Origin: Dugong dugon
Lineage: Eukaryota > Chordata > Mammalia > Sirenia > Dugongidae
Length of the DNA: 64,000 bases
Assembly: GCA_030035585.1 (NCBI GenBank)
Contig: CM057481.1
Span: forward strand, 62,753,128 to 62,817,127
Reading direction: 5' to 3'
Shown: positions 23,220-34,550 of the stretch, one piece after another
How the letters are laid out: every line of letters begins with the position of its first letter
Numbering within the stretch: the stretch's first letter is position 1
The notes under the pieces: generated by a model
What the model saw: the letters and a program-made list of their open reading frames with translations, nothing else
What the model was told of the DNA's origin: nothing
Database searches by the model: none
Position numbers and translations under genes: made by a program

Positions 23220-25770
23220 CTTAAGTGAAGCAGGTTCCTTATCGGACAATATTTGGCCCCCCTCAGTATATACCTCCACCTGCCTCCTGGCAATAATCCA
23301 ATGTTAAGAGTCAAATCCCAGCAAAAGCCAGCTGGGGATGTGCTGGGCCTACTGAGGAGGAGGACTATACTCCAGACATACAGGATATGACAATATACAT
23401 GGGAATAAATCCTGAGGGTGCTGGACCAAGGTGGGGGGGTGCATAATATACAATTGGATAAGGGAAGTTTGTCAATATGGAAGCAAAAACCTGTGGTACA
23501 GGGTATAACAACATGGCAAGGATCAAGGGAATTATGGTAATCTGCTCCTAGGATGGCTTTTGTAATACTTGGAGAAAGTGATGGCCCATATTTAGTGAAG
23601 TAGAAATATCAGAACTGTGATGACAGATGGTAGAAGGAAGGATCAAAAGACATACTAGGACATACTAGGGTATGATTAGCATAGCTTCCCTTCCTTGGTG
23701 TGCAGCCTATGATATGGTGATGCATTTTGACATCCTTGTCAGATAGGGGGATTAAAACAGTTTGCATTAATGTGAAAAGGACAACGTAAATCATTTAAAG
23801 TCTTGCCTTGGGGCTATGTTAATTCTCTCATGCGCTGTCATATATAATTTGAAGGGTATTGGACCATCTAGAAATTGTATACAATATTACATTGTTGTGC
23901 TTATATCTGTGACATCATGTTAATCAGGCTTGATGGGCAAGAAATGACAAGTATGTTAGAGAATTTAATAAGACTTGTGCTTCAGAAGGTGGGAATTAGA
24001 TGTTATGAAGATCCAGGGCTGGCCATATTCATAAAATTTTTAAGTTTTTAGTGGTCTGGGCCATGCTACAACATCCCCTCCAATGTAAAGGACAAATTAT
24101 TGGATCGAATACTTCTCACCACCAATAAAGAAGCAAAAAAAGTTAGTAGGCCCTTTGAATTTTAGATTCAGCACATATGGCATTTGGGAATACTCTCCTA
24201 CCCATTTAGAGGTGACATGGAAGGCTTGCATGATTGAGTAGAGCCCAGAGCCCAGAACAACTGTCAGCAATTCCCAGCTGCAGTATAACTGGCCCTATCA
24301 ATTTGGCCATTTGACCTGACTACTATGGGTATCTATAGTGGGAAAAGATGCTTTGTGGACTATATGGTAATCCTCAATCAGGAAATCACAATGTATCCCT
24401 TCAGGATTTAGAGCAAGGCCATGCCAACTGCAGCATAAAACAATAAGTCATTCAAAAAGCAGCTCCTGTCTCCTACCAGACTCTGGTAGAGACAGAGTGT
24501 TTGATCACAGAGGCATCAAGTGACCAACTGGCCAGAGTTCCATAATGAGCTACATCTTGTGATACCCATCAAGACATGGGTCATGTGGGCCTAGAAACAA
24601 TTCATCATGAAATGGACATGGTACATCTGGGATTAGGGAAGATCAGCTCTAGTGGACACAAGCAAGGTACACAGCCCAGACCACATGTCCTCTACCACTG
24701 TTGGGTCCACCCCTCCCCCTCAGTGGCTCAGGGTTGATGCTGGCTATTAGCTGGGATTTCAGCATAGGTTATCCACTGATCCCTTACATGTGCCTTGTAC
24801 ATGTGGCTTGGAGTTTCTCACAGCATCATGACCTGTTCCAAGAGGGAGCATCCCAAAAGCAAACATTCCAAAGTCCCAGGCATAAGCAGCAAAATTTCTT
24901 ATGACCTAGCCTTGGAAGTCATGTAGCATCATTTCTACAACATTCTATTAACCAAAACAAGTCACAGGACTATCCCAGACTCTGGAAGAGGAGAGAGAGA
25001 TTACCTTTCAATGATCTTTCAATGGGAGGAGTAATAAAGAATCTGCAGCCATCTTTAATTTTCCACAGATAATGTCTTCCAGGACACAGTATGTAACCAA
25101 AATCAAAGACATCACATGTCCCTGTGTCTTCACTAAGTAGAATGGAAGTAGGAGTGACCCCATTCTCCATAATTCCCATGGACCCATATGGGGGTATTTA
25201 TGCTTCTGGTCCTTGCAATTTCAAGCTATGTTTAGATGTCCTGGTTCCTGGATGGGAAATACTTCCACTCTCTCAGTAAGAGTCCCATTGAGCTTTCAGC
25301 TATGGCTGCTGCCTGATCACTTTGGGATCCAGTTCCAAGAGACCAGCCAGTAGATCAAGGAGTCACAATACTTACAGAGATTATCAATAGGAGGTAGGTC
25401 TGCCACTGCACAATAGCAGACAGAAGAATCTGTTTGGTGCTCAAGTGATCCACTGGGGCATCCCTTGTGATTTTCATGGTCAGTGTCTGCAGTTAATAGA
25501 AAGTTCAGCAGCCTTGGCCTGAGATGGTCATGGTACCCAGAGGGGCAGTATCCTCATGATGAGGGTCTGGGTCACCCCACCAGGTAAGTTACCTAGACTA
25601 ACAGGAGCGCTAGCTGAAAGTGAGGGAAGTCTAGAAGGTGATGAGAGAGGTGATGATGTATACCAATTGAGATCAATTTCAGCAGCAGAAGCTATAATTT
25701 GCATTCTATTCTTTCTCTTGTAAGTTTCCCAGGAAATAAGAGCAAAGAGAATCCTGGGAGGGTTGCTATC
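23220..25770 (-). mobile_element. ERVL/MaLR internal-region remnant (antisense)
   Basis: About 2.5 kb that reads like antisense MaLR/ERVL internal sequence, for example CATGAAATGGACATGGTACA near 24607, GGGATTTCAGCATAGGTTAT near 24752 and AGAAGAATCTGTTTGGTGCT near 25424. I see no LTR directly attached and no intact frame; all frames are under 80 codons. Identification is by recognition of dispersed phrases and should be treated as tentative. Confidence 0.45.
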
Positions 25771-26984
25771 AGATGGAAAAAATTTAATGGAAGAAACAAG
25801 TTGATCTAAGCAGTAAAAGGCGTGGACTGTAATGAATACTGTGGTGCTTTGCCCAGATCCTTTCTAGAGAAACAATTTACCCATAGACTGGATGCTGGGA
25901 ATATTGGCTTCTGATGGCTCACAGCTGCACCCCTCACTGGACTTACCCTTAACTGCACAAGGTTATACATCCTTCCCAGGGCCAATGACTAGCTGATGCA
26001 GGGATACAAGAGCCCATCCTCCTTATTCCTGTTTGAGACACTGTCCACATGGATCTATTGATGGTTCAGTTGCAACCACATTGCAGGAACGCTCTCTCTC
26101 TGCCTAATCCTGTCTTCCTTCTTCCTTTGTGATAACATGCCCCAGAGGACCATCTGCATGCAACTATCTGTCTCAGCATTATCTTCTAAGGAACTCAATC
26201 TGTGATGGTGATTTTGATTAAGGTATTCTTTTATTCCAGTGCCAAGAGTGAGGTTTTTAGGTTCTTCCAAGGACTGCTGAGCTGGGAGTTGAACAGGAGA
26301 TATTTTTTTTCCAGCAGAGATTTTCCTGGGTCTGTCAAGTCAGAAGGAATGTCAAAAGAAGGAACTTATTCTGTCTCACACTTGAAATATTCTGAAGTGT
26401 TTGGAGACAGAACAGAAACATTTTTAATATGCCGCTGAACTTGTTCTCTGCCAAGCTGTGGTGTAGCAGTGATAATTCATAACAGGGCAAGTAAATTAAT
26501 AATCATAGACATTCACTCTCATTGTCTGTTTTAAATTCACTGTCGCTTGCATGAGGAGCTGGATAACGTGGTCACCTCATAGAAACGATATGTGGTACTT
26601 GATGTGTATTATGCTTCTATGTATTTTTTATATACTATGTTAAAACATATGAAATTGTCACTATTTTGACCTACAAAATCAGCAATTTTGTATGGTTTAA
26701 ACTTTTACTTATGGCAATCTTTATTTCACATGAAAAATACGTATTATCCAGGTTTTTGTTGGAGATCTGATTTTTTTTCCACATTCCTATATTTTTATAA
26801 AATTTAATACATGCTGTGGATCTTAAAATACGTGAAAGTTTATGGGACATTCTCAATTTTCATTGCTATTTGCTAAAGAAGTGTGTTTATGGCAATTTCA
26901 CTTCCAAATGAAGTGTTCGACTGGGATGTCCCCCAGCAAGGCAGACATGACTCTCTTATCCTCTTTGCATCTCTAGTACTTGAC
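25771..26984. other. No gene recognised
   Basis: The left third may be the continuation of the ERV-like remnant. The rest (about 26200-26984) is AT-rich and unique-looking. Short frames (26055-26270 minus, 26202-26438 plus, 26671-26856 minus) overlap and show no domain. Confidence 0.45.
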
Positions 26985-27115
26985 ACATGCCCAGACAAGA
27001 AAACTGAGGTACGGTAAGTCTCCTGAGAACGAAACTGCTTATAAGTAGCCAGCCAAGACAAGGATTGAGCTTTGCTGACCAGTCCTCCGACACCCTGACT
27101 GTTGCACAATCCAGC
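26985..27115 (-). repeat. MIR-like fragment (antisense)
   Basis: Reverse MIR core: ACAAGAAAACTGAGGTACGG, TAAGTAGCCAGCCAAGACAA and a degenerate tRNA-side end. Weak but in the right order. Confidence 0.5.
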
Positions 27116-27465
27116 TTATAAACCAGACTCTGGTCACCAGCACCCAGTTTCCACTAGTTGGGCCAATTTTAAGCTATGGGGTAAAAATAGAAAGGAAAAT
27201 TAAATAACTACTTGGTGGCAACCTGCGTTTAATTCCTTTTTAGGTTTACTTTTTCTTTGTATTTGTCTTCCGTGAAACTGGAATTCAGTGGTATTTTCTT
27301 CCAGATTTCTCTAATTTCAAAGTTTTTTGCTTATACTAGAATTATAATATCCTGTCTAGGAATAGTGTCCCAGCCACCTTTGGGAGGAGATGTGCATCTT
27401 CCTTAAGCCCGGTAGCTTTTGGCAGTGTTACCAAAATCAGCCTTAATGAAGAAGTTTACTGAGGT

Positions 27466-27503
27466 CTATCCGAATCAACTCGACGGCAACGGGTTTGGTT
27501 TTT
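27466..27503 (+). repeat. AfroSINE 3' tail, severely truncated
   Basis: Only the terminal ~38 bp: CGAATCAACTCGACGGCAAC followed by GGGTTTGGTTTTTTTTG. The CpGs retained in AACTCGACGG suggest a younger copy, although very short. Confidence 0.75.
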
Positions 27504-27884
27504 TTTGTTGTTGTTATCAGCTATAGCCTAACGCTTCAGTAGACCTGAAGGCCTTAACAAATAGGGTTAGAAACTTTATGGCTTTTTTCTTTCGCAGATC
27601 AGATGAAGCTGTCCAGTCATTAGTGTGTGAAAAATTTAAAAACTGTTGAACTTCTGGATTTAAGACGTTATTAATAATCTTTGCCTGGTAAATTTTCATC
27701 TAGAATTCCAAAGAAACTATCTATATTGGCAGTGCTGCTGCTGCTGCTACTATTTCTACACTTACGCTCATTTGCTCTGGATCAATGTTTTATGCTTTGT
27801 ACTGTCCTCATGAAGTCACTGGGCCCATACTCTAATTCAATATTTAAACAAATTAAATCTGTTAAAGAAATGCACCTCGGGCTG

Positions 27885-28710
27885 TAACACTGTGCTCTGC
27901 CTTACAGGCAAAGCAAAGAGATATTTAATAAATAGCGTGATACAGATAACAACTTCACATCAATGTAATGGCAAGAAAGGAGGCGACATTTACAAGGGTG
28001 GCAATTAACTGTGAGACTTTCTTTATATCAGTTTCTGCTCTAACGCAAATCTCTGGTACTTGATACATTTTAACGAAGGCAATATTTCTTAAATGAAAAA
28101 TATAAACAATTTCGACATGAAAGTTCAATGCTATGGAAGTTAGTGATATAAATACACCTGGGCCAATTGAATTGGAATCTTTGGCTACAGAACTGACCAT
28201 TAGTTAGGAAAGTGTAAATAAACTCTGCTTATTTAGCTGAGAGAAAAGATGATGCCTAGGCCCTTGCTGGGGAACTTTTTTAAGGTAGCTGAAACAACAT
28301 GTTTATCTATAGGCTCTAATTTATTTTAACAACTCAATGAAACGTTTGCTAAAGCCAGTTGTAGGAACACTCTTCATAACAAACACGACTGAGCTTTGTT
28401 TTTTAAACAGCAACTTTTAGTGGTTATGAGGCCCTGGTCACGCATTGGTTAGGAGTCAGCTGCTAACCAAAAGGTCTGCAGTTGGAATCCACCAGCTGCT
28501 CCTTGGAAACACTATGGGGCAGTTCTACTCTGTCCTACAGGGTCACTATGAGTCAGAATCGACTCGATGGTAAGAATTTGGTTTTGGTTTTTTAATGGTT
28601 ATCAGTAGTGTAGAAGTAAAATCCTCAGTTTAATTTCTGAACGGAGTGCTTAATTTTAGTTCTGAAATCTCCCCAATTAGATCTACCAGCACCTCAATAT
28701 TTGAAAGTTT
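27885..28710. repeat. Unassigned duplicated block, copy B
   Basis: Collinear with 7312-8098. Counterpart anchors: CTCTGCCTTACAGGCAAA near 27894; ATTTACAAGGGTGGCAATTA near 27988; TCTGCTCTAACGCAAAT near 28034; CGAAGGCAATATTTCTTAAA near 28074; TTGAATTGGAATCTTT near 28167; TCAGTTTAATTTCTGAACGG near 28626; and ACCAGCACCTCAATATTTGA near 28685. An AfroSINE (28430-28593) interrupts it. A minus-strand frame (27955-28200, 81 codons, hydrophobic) lies inside. Family unknown. Confidence 0.65.
28430..28593 (+). repeat. AfroSINE with target duplication
   Basis: Head GGCCCTGGTCACGCATTGGT, body CACTATGGGGCAGTTCTACT, tail GGTCACTATGAGTCAGAATC and TTTGGTTTTGG end. Flanks repeat imperfectly (TTTTAGTGGTTATGAG on the left, TTTTTAATGGTTATCAG on the right), consistent with a LINE-mediated target duplication. 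Inserted into copy B of the duplicated block. Confidence 0.9.
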
Positions 28711-29869
28711 CTCACAGTACTATTTGAATTTAAAGATAATTTTCATAGGCAGCATGTGTGAGCTAGCTGGACCGGAGTAAAGACCATGTATTGGCAAATG
28801 AAGGTTTTGGTTTATGGTGGAAAGAGCCTGCAGAAATCTTGAATCTCATCTGAAATCTTCTGCCTGCGTTTCCACAGGTCCCAGGGAGCCATAGAATGTT
28901 CTCCTCTGTGTGTGTGTATAGGGGAAGCATTATGTAAGACACTTAGAAGACATATTTCTGGTTGTCCTCCCTACCAAGGGGAATCAGCCCCATACTGCAG
29001 CCAGTATATGAATTCCATAGAAACAATCCTTCATGGCTGAGCTGCATTCTTCACATCTGCAGCCTTAGTATTTATTTCTAATCACTCCAAGTTATCTCTC
29101 ATAAAAAGCCACTGTAATCTTAAAGACATTATCTATGACATTGTGTTTGTCTGCTGCCGGTTGGGCAAATGGCAAACCAAAGCGTCTGCTCCGGGAAATT
29201 AATACCCTCATTTGTCACTAGCCTGCAAAGTAAAACCACTGGTTCCCTTTCTTGCCGATTGACAAATGGTTTTGAAGAAGAAAAGTGACAGGTAGAATTA
29301 TTCTCCTAGAAGGGAAAACTGACAAAAGGAATCGACTACCCAAATCTTTTCCATTTCATTGAGATGCTCTTTCTGCTCAAATTAAACAAGCTTGTCAAAA
29401 TAAATAAGAAGACATGGTCAGTATGGATGGTGGAAGCCAGGCACTTAGTGGAGGAAATCAATCTGGAGCTGGGGATTTGGCTTCTCATTCACTCCCTGCT
29501 CCAGGCAGGCAATCTCTGAAGATCTCATTCATTCCTTATTCTTGCTTAGAATGCATCTATTTCTTTCTGCTTACAAATCCTACACAGCTTTTGAGGCCAG
29601 CTTCAATCTCTTTTCCTCCAAAAATCAGAGTATCCCTTCCTGAATTTCTATCATTTGCACTCTGTGCTATTTAATTTTGCACTGAGTTAAATTCTTCTTT
29701 CTTGTATTTTTCTCACTCTGTTACATGTGAGTTAACATTTCCACTTAAGCAGATTAAGCTTTCTGACGCCTGTAGGTCATGTTTTATATAACTCTACATT
29801 TCCTATATCGCAGAACACCCTGCTGGGCACACAACAGGAAATCAGTACTTAACTGTTGTTTGGTTAATC
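28711..29869. other. No gene recognised; unique-looking DNA
   Basis: No repeat signature. The stretch 29140-29400 has mixed composition with a few CpGs (GCTGCCGGTTGGGC, GCTCCGGGAAATTAATACC) and could be conserved non-coding DNA, but the sequence alone does not show it. Frame 29414-29674 (86 codons) has no domain. Confidence 0.45.
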
Positions 29870-30310
29870 TTGGCAGGAATAGCAGGCAGTTTACCTTTTG
29901 CTGCCCAGCGTCCATTCTTCTTCTTTCTGGGAATAATATCCTAAATTGTTTGAGAAACCACTGCTTCCTCCACTACCAACCATGCATTTTCTGGGGGACT
30001 GATGTCATTCAGCTGGTCATTGTGATTGGTTCGGGTTTGAGCAGATAACCTAAGCAAATCTAGTTATGGTAAACCTCAGAGCCTTTTCTGGGATGTGAGT
30101 TAAAGGACACTCCCAGTTTGTACCTTGGGAACTACACGGCGCCATCTTGGGACCACCAGAAGAGCCATCATTAAGATGAAGGCAGAGTACAGAGATGTTC
30201 TCAGGACATCCTTGCACCAGTGGATCAAGACGTGCTTGTGGACGTTCCAGTTTCAAGAACCAGTAAATTATCTTTATTATTTAAGCTAGATTGAATCACT
30301 TTTTTGTCGT
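29870..30310 (+). repeat. Old interspersed repeat of mammalian type, family not named
   Basis: Text typical of a dispersed mammalian repeat: TGGTCATTGTGATTGGTTCG, CAGAGCCTTTTCTGGGATGT, GCGCCATCTTGGGACCACCA, and an end like CCAGTAAATTATCTTTATTATTTAAGC. Order is consistent with a known abundant MER-type element, but I cannot name it with certainty. The minus-strand frame 30050-30256 is a shadow. Confidence 0.45.
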
Positions 30311-30842
30311 GAGGAACAAAGTGGGTACAGGAAATAATTGGTAAATACTTCAGCCAACTCACAGCTGTCTCTATTCATGTAGACATTTTATATCTATTAG
30401 AGATCAGATGTCTTTTCAAACTGAATAATATTTGGGCAATTTCTTATTTTCATAATATTAATACTGTTACTTTTAAAAGGAGTATATCGCAACACTCCTT
30501 CAACTTGCAGGGAAAACTAAGGATTAAAGAAATGAAGAAAAAAAGTACAATTTTCTATTCTCATGCTATTTCCCTTTAGGAAAGGTTTCTTGGAACTTTT
30601 GAAGAAAGTGGAGAGAGAGTGACAATTGGGGAGGGGATAACTCCAAATCAGTTTTCAGCTTTTTCCACATTCATCTGCTCACTATAATTGTTCCATGGCT
30701 TATGTCTAACAAGGGACTTTTAAAAAAATCTCTTCTGGCAAAGCTTTTCATTCTTCTTCCTGCCTCCACCACTCCACCTCATTCATGTGCCAACTACACA
30801 CCCTCCATGGCCTCTCTCGTTACACCCAGTGATTCTCTATAG

Positions 30843-31068
30843 TAGAGCTTCTCAGTGTCAGCATTCTTGACGTTTTGGCCAGCTAATTTTTTTCTTATGG
30901 GGACTGTCCTGTGCATTGAACGATATTTAGCAGAATCCCTAGTTTCTACCCACTAGATGCCAGTAGCAAAGCCCCCCTCCTCAGGATGTGACAACCAGAA
31001 ATGTTTATAGACATTGCCAAATGTCCCTGGCAGGGGGGAAACCACACTCCCCCCAGTGACAACTACTG
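30843..31068. mobile_element. Non-autonomous hAT-like DNA transposon (MER type)
   Basis: Interior matches a common mammalian hAT-derived family: GGGACTGTCCTGTGCATTGA, CTACCCACTAGATGCCAGTA, ATAGACATTGCCAAATGTCC. Possible 8-bp duplications CTCTATAG (30835-30842) and CTCTACAA (31069-31076), 6 of 8 identical. About 226 bp, no coding. Confidence 0.65.
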
Positions 31069-31197
31069 CTCTACAAGGAGTAGAAGGGATATTATTTGGA
31101 AAAATACCTTATCTTCCTTATTCTCACTTTGGAGATTCTTATTTAGCCCTTTAGCATGCTGAATCCACTCACTCAGGAACTCCACCCTGATGTGACC

Positions 31198-31220
31198 AAA
31201 AAAAAAAAAAAAAAAAAAAA
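31198..31220 (+). repeat. poly(A) tract, 23 bp
   Basis: Uninterrupted A23 just upstream of an L1 tail fragment. The body of the element it belonged to is not clear. Confidence 0.9.
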
Positions 31221-31232
31221 TCAAGATATTTG

Positions 31233-31400
31233 GGGCTTTCATAAATAGAGAACTACAACATGGATAAACTTAAGAACATTATGCTGAGTGAAATAAGTCA
31301 CAAAAGGACAAACAGTGTATGATCCAACTTATGTGAAATATCTAAAATAGGTGAATGCATAGAAACCAAGATTTGTTAGTGGTTATTAGGGGCAGGAGTC
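31233..31400 (+). mobile_element. L1 ORF2 C-terminus / 3' UTR fragment
   Basis: Contains AACATTATGCTGAGTGAAAT, AAGTCACAAAAGGACAAA and GTATGATCCAACTTATGTGA, which match the end of ORF2 and start of the 3' UTR (compare 16640-16690 and 58280-58330). Short, diverged. Confidence 0.7.
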
Positions 31401-31429
31401 TCTTCTGACATCCATTTTGGTCTTTTTTT

Positions 31430-31882
31430 CTTTTCTGTCTTTTTAATGACCTCTTGCTTTCTTCATGTATAATGTTCTTGGTGTCATTCCACAAGAAATT
31501 TGGAAGACAGCTACTTGGCCAACTGACTTGAAGAGATCCATAATTATGCCAATTCCCAAGAAAGGTGATCCAACCGAAATTATCCAACGTCATTAATATC
31601 ACACGTAAGTAAAATTTTGCTGAAGAGCATTCAAAAGCAACTGCAGCAGTACATCATCAAGGAACTGTCAGAAATTCAAGCCAGATTTAGAAGAGGATGT
31701 GGAACCAGGGATATCATTGCTGATGTCAGATGGATCCTGGCTGAAAGCAGAGAATACTGGAAGGATGTTTACCTGTGTTTTATTGACAATGCAAAGGCAT
31801 TTGACTGTGTGGAGCATAACAAATTATGGATAACATTGTGAAGAATGGGAATTCCAGAACACTTAATTATGCTCATGGACAA
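31430..31882 (+). pseudogene. RTE/BovB reverse-transcriptase fragment
   Basis: Part of the single ORF of an RTE/BovB LINE. The frame 31617-31841 covers the region around RT motif A: IQARFRRGCGTRDIIADV, then CFIDNAKAFDCVE with the first catalytic Asp present. The upstream part (about 31480-31600, ending near CCAATTCCCAAGAAAGGTGA) supplies the preceding RT block, out of frame. The fragment stops abruptly at a T20 run (31883-31902), where a minus-strand retrocopy begins. A longer relative lies at 40368-41588. No endonuclease domain here. Confidence 0.8.
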
Positions 31883-32510
31883 TTTTTTTTTTTTTTTTTT
31901 TTGGCGACTCAACTTGGTCAGTGCTTTATTGAACAAAGGCCCTGACAGATGACTTGTGTCAGGGCCTTTAAGCACAGCTCTTCCCACATCTTGAGATTCA
32001 GAATCCAGAGGTTGATCCATCCTTGGTTTGGCTGCTTCCATGACATTTCCTTTAGAATACTTCCAAACCTTAAGTATAAAGATTTTTGTCCACACGGACA
32101 GACACGTACATCCTACTGCCACAGGCTGTCACACTCACCTAAGTGCTTCCACTCAGCTTGTTTGTGTGCATATGTGTGTGCAAGGTGTTGTCCATCCTCC
32201 CCTCCATCCATCCATCCATCCATCCATGACGAGAAAACAGCAGCAAGTTCTGACCAGCCAGGCCCCGGATTCATAGCAGTGGGGACTGGGCTTTCAGCTG
32301 GCTCATGATTCAGGCCTTAGCCCTCACCCCGGGAAGTCCCTCTAGGATATTAACACCCCTTTCAGAGGCAACAGAAGGTGGAGCTAAGTAGGTCATTAAT
32401 ATTTGTGTCTCTAACCCCAGCCGGCTAAGGAGAGCCTAAACCTCAGCCTGAGACAGACCAAAAGAAAAAATCGGACAAACAAATCAAGCATGCAGGTAAC
32501 ACTGAAACAG
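31883..32510 (-). pseudogene. Probable processed retrocopy, parent unknown (minus strand)
   Basis: Read on the minus strand, the segment ends with TTTGTTCAATAAAGCACTGA (an AATAAA poly(A) signal) and, 20-odd bases later, an A20 tail. That is the layout of an L1-mobilised mRNA. A 117-codon minus frame (31769-32122) includes VMEAAKPRMDQPLDSESQDV but I cannot match it to a protein. It may be a 3' untranslated region or the degraded end of a coding region. The far (5') boundary, about 32510, is uncertain and no clean target duplication was found. It interrupts an RTE/BovB fragment. Confidence 0.55.
32202..32227. repeat. (CATC)n microsatellite
   Basis: About six and a half perfect CATC units. Lies within the presumed retrocopy. 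Confidence 0.95.
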
Positions 32511-33832
32511 GAGACAATAAGAGCTTAAGTTTATGCTGTAGGTGTGTGCGTGGAGGGATAAGAAGCAGGAAAAGCGAAAGGGGGGAAACAGCAGAAACAG
32601 CCCATGATTCCTGAGGGGAGGCCCATAAGTACAGGGGCTAGAGTGCTAAGTCCCAGGGGAGGGCCTGTTGTAGGAGGTGAGGGGCCGTGGATTTCCCCAG
32701 CCTCAGCCAACATACAAACAAAGCCCCTAGAAAGAAGGGGGCAAGTTATTATCATTTATCTGATTTATGATTTAATCATCACAAAGGTATTTTAAGGTGA
32801 GCGTTGTTACCCCATTAGAATGATTAAGATAGTGAACATTCCTGAACTTAAATCTAACTCCTAGCAGAATTAAAACCTGGGTATATCTGACTTCACAGCT
32901 CGTAACATTTTATCTTTGCTATACTGACTGTGAAGGCAGATGTTGCAGAAGAGTACTCCAGGCAGGCTTGAGGTTTGTCCTGGTATAGGATTTGTATACT
33001 CTGGAACTTTACTGTTCTTAATATTCTCTTGCCCTCAAGCCTCTTCTTCACTGCTTTGGGTCCTGGGAAGTTGGCCTTTATGGGTTGCATCAGGTAGCCT
33101 CCCTTGCCTTCTGGTTAGTGTGAACCGTGGGAGGTACCAGGAGCAAGAGATATCTTGCTTTCCAGATATCATCCCGTAAGCATGTATGCATGCATGTGTT
33201 CATTTCTTTCTTTCTCAAATAAGTAAGAGGGTTGAGCCAGAGAATTCAGATGGTTTACAACATTCCGTGGTTGTAGTTATGGGATTAATCCATATGTTTG
33301 AAGCTCATTGTTTTCTCTCTTCTCCTTATCTCTTGGACCCACATGTACCTTAGGTACAATTGTCTTTGTAGTCCTTGGCCGTCAGCACCTCTTCAGTGCC
33401 TGTCCCAAACAGGCATCACCCATGCTCTGGTCCTTTTCCTTCCCTCTTCTCCCTGCCTCATCAAAACTTACTGCTCTGTTGCACACCTCAGCGCCTTCCC
33501 TGCCCCCTTGATAAATAATGAGTAATAGAGGGCTTTCCACAGAGAAGTTGTCAGCAGGTGTATGTTTTCCTCTCACCATTCCCTGAATGGGAGTCATAGG
33601 TCTGGTTGGAACCTGTGATGGATTATATTTCACCCTTGGCTGTTAAACCCAATTTGTGAAAGTCATCCGATGATTTTAGGGAGTGCAAAATCTTAGGGGG
33701 TACCTGTTGTTTTCTGACATTATCTCTGGCTTCATCTTAGTATTCTTTTGCTACCTACATTTTTTGTTTTCTCTCAATGTATTTATAGAAAGCTTTTTTC
33801 CCTCTTTTTAGTGGCATACCTATAGTCACTTC
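32511..33832. other. No gene recognised; unique-looking DNA
   Basis: No recognised repeat or domain. A small alternating purine-pyrimidine stretch CATGTATGCATGCATGTG lies at 33180-33198. Overlapping short frames on both strands are taken as chance. Confidence 0.45.
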
Positions 33833-34103
33833 AGAATGCTCCTTAGAGGCAAGGATGGCAAGACTTGCCTCAGATACTTTGGACATGTTATTAGGAGGGA
33901 CCACTCCCTGGGGAAGGACATCATGCTTGGTAAAGTACAGGGTCAGCGAAAAAGAGGAAGACCCTCAATGGATGGAATGACACGGTGGCTGCAACAACGC
34001 ATAACAACAATTGTGAGGATGGTGCAGGACCAGGCATTGTTTCCTTCTGTTGTACATGGGGTCACTATGAGTTGGAACTGACTCGATGGCACCTAACAGT
34101 AAC
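33833..34103 (+). mobile_element. RTE/BovB LINE 3' end with 11-bp target duplication
   Basis: Truncated 3' end starting near AATGCTCCTTAGAGGCAAGG, continuing CAGATACTTTGGACATGTTA and GTCAGCGAAAAAGAGGAAG, and ending CGATGGCACCTAACAGTAAC. The flanks repeat ATAGTCACTTC (33822-33832 and 34104-34114), an 11-bp target duplication, which proves it inserted as this 270-bp piece. The frame 33836-34081 (81 codons) is the C-terminus of the RTE ORF. Confidence 0.85.
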
Positions 34104-34312
34104 ATAGTCACTTCCATCCCTTCTGCCCCAAGGTTAGTGATAGTGCCTGGAATTGGAATATTCAATTCACACTTCTGACTTCCGGGTCTGGTGGGTAAAT
34201 GTAAATAGTAAATCTAAGTAAATACCGATAGGTTACCTGGGAGGAATATAATGAGCACATGTGGCCCCATGAATAATTAACTTTCAGAAAGCAGGTTGGT
34301 AAGAAACAGAGG

Positions 34313-34550
34313 CAAGCAGTGGTGGTCAAGCATTAGAATTCTCACCTTCCGTGCAAGAGACCCAGGTTCAATTCCCAGCCAATACACCTCATGTCAGCCA
34401 CCACTTGTCTGTCAGTGGAGGTTTGTGTCTTGCTATGACGCTGAAAAGGATTCAGTGGAGCTTTCAGACTAAGATTAACTAGGAAGAAAGTCCTACAGTC
34501 TAATCCCCAACCAATCATGGAGATGACACAGAACCAGGCAGCGTTTGAGG
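34313..34550 (+). repeat. tRNA-Gly-headed SINE with RTE tail
   Basis: The first 70 bp (34317-34386) resemble a tRNA-Gly gene: A-box-like GTGGTCAAGCATTAGAATTC and B-box GGTTCAATTCC followed by CAGCCAATAC. The body differs from the common AfroSINE (CACCACTTGTCTGTCAGTGG, CTTTCAGACTAAGATTAACT). It ends in RTE/BovB 3' text (ATGGAGATGACACAGAACCA, GGCAGCGTTTGAGG) and is cut short before the terminal tail. It is a second SINE family using the same LINE tail. Not a functional tRNA gene. Confidence 0.75.

Noticed and set aside
32202-32227. Short tandem repeats as a CRISPR-like array
   Set aside because: Simple CATC microsatellite with no spacers; mammalian DNA.
34317-34386. Possible tRNA-Gly gene
   Set aside because: The cloverleaf positions are degraded and the segment continues into a SINE body with an RTE tail, so it is a SINE head rather than a gene.
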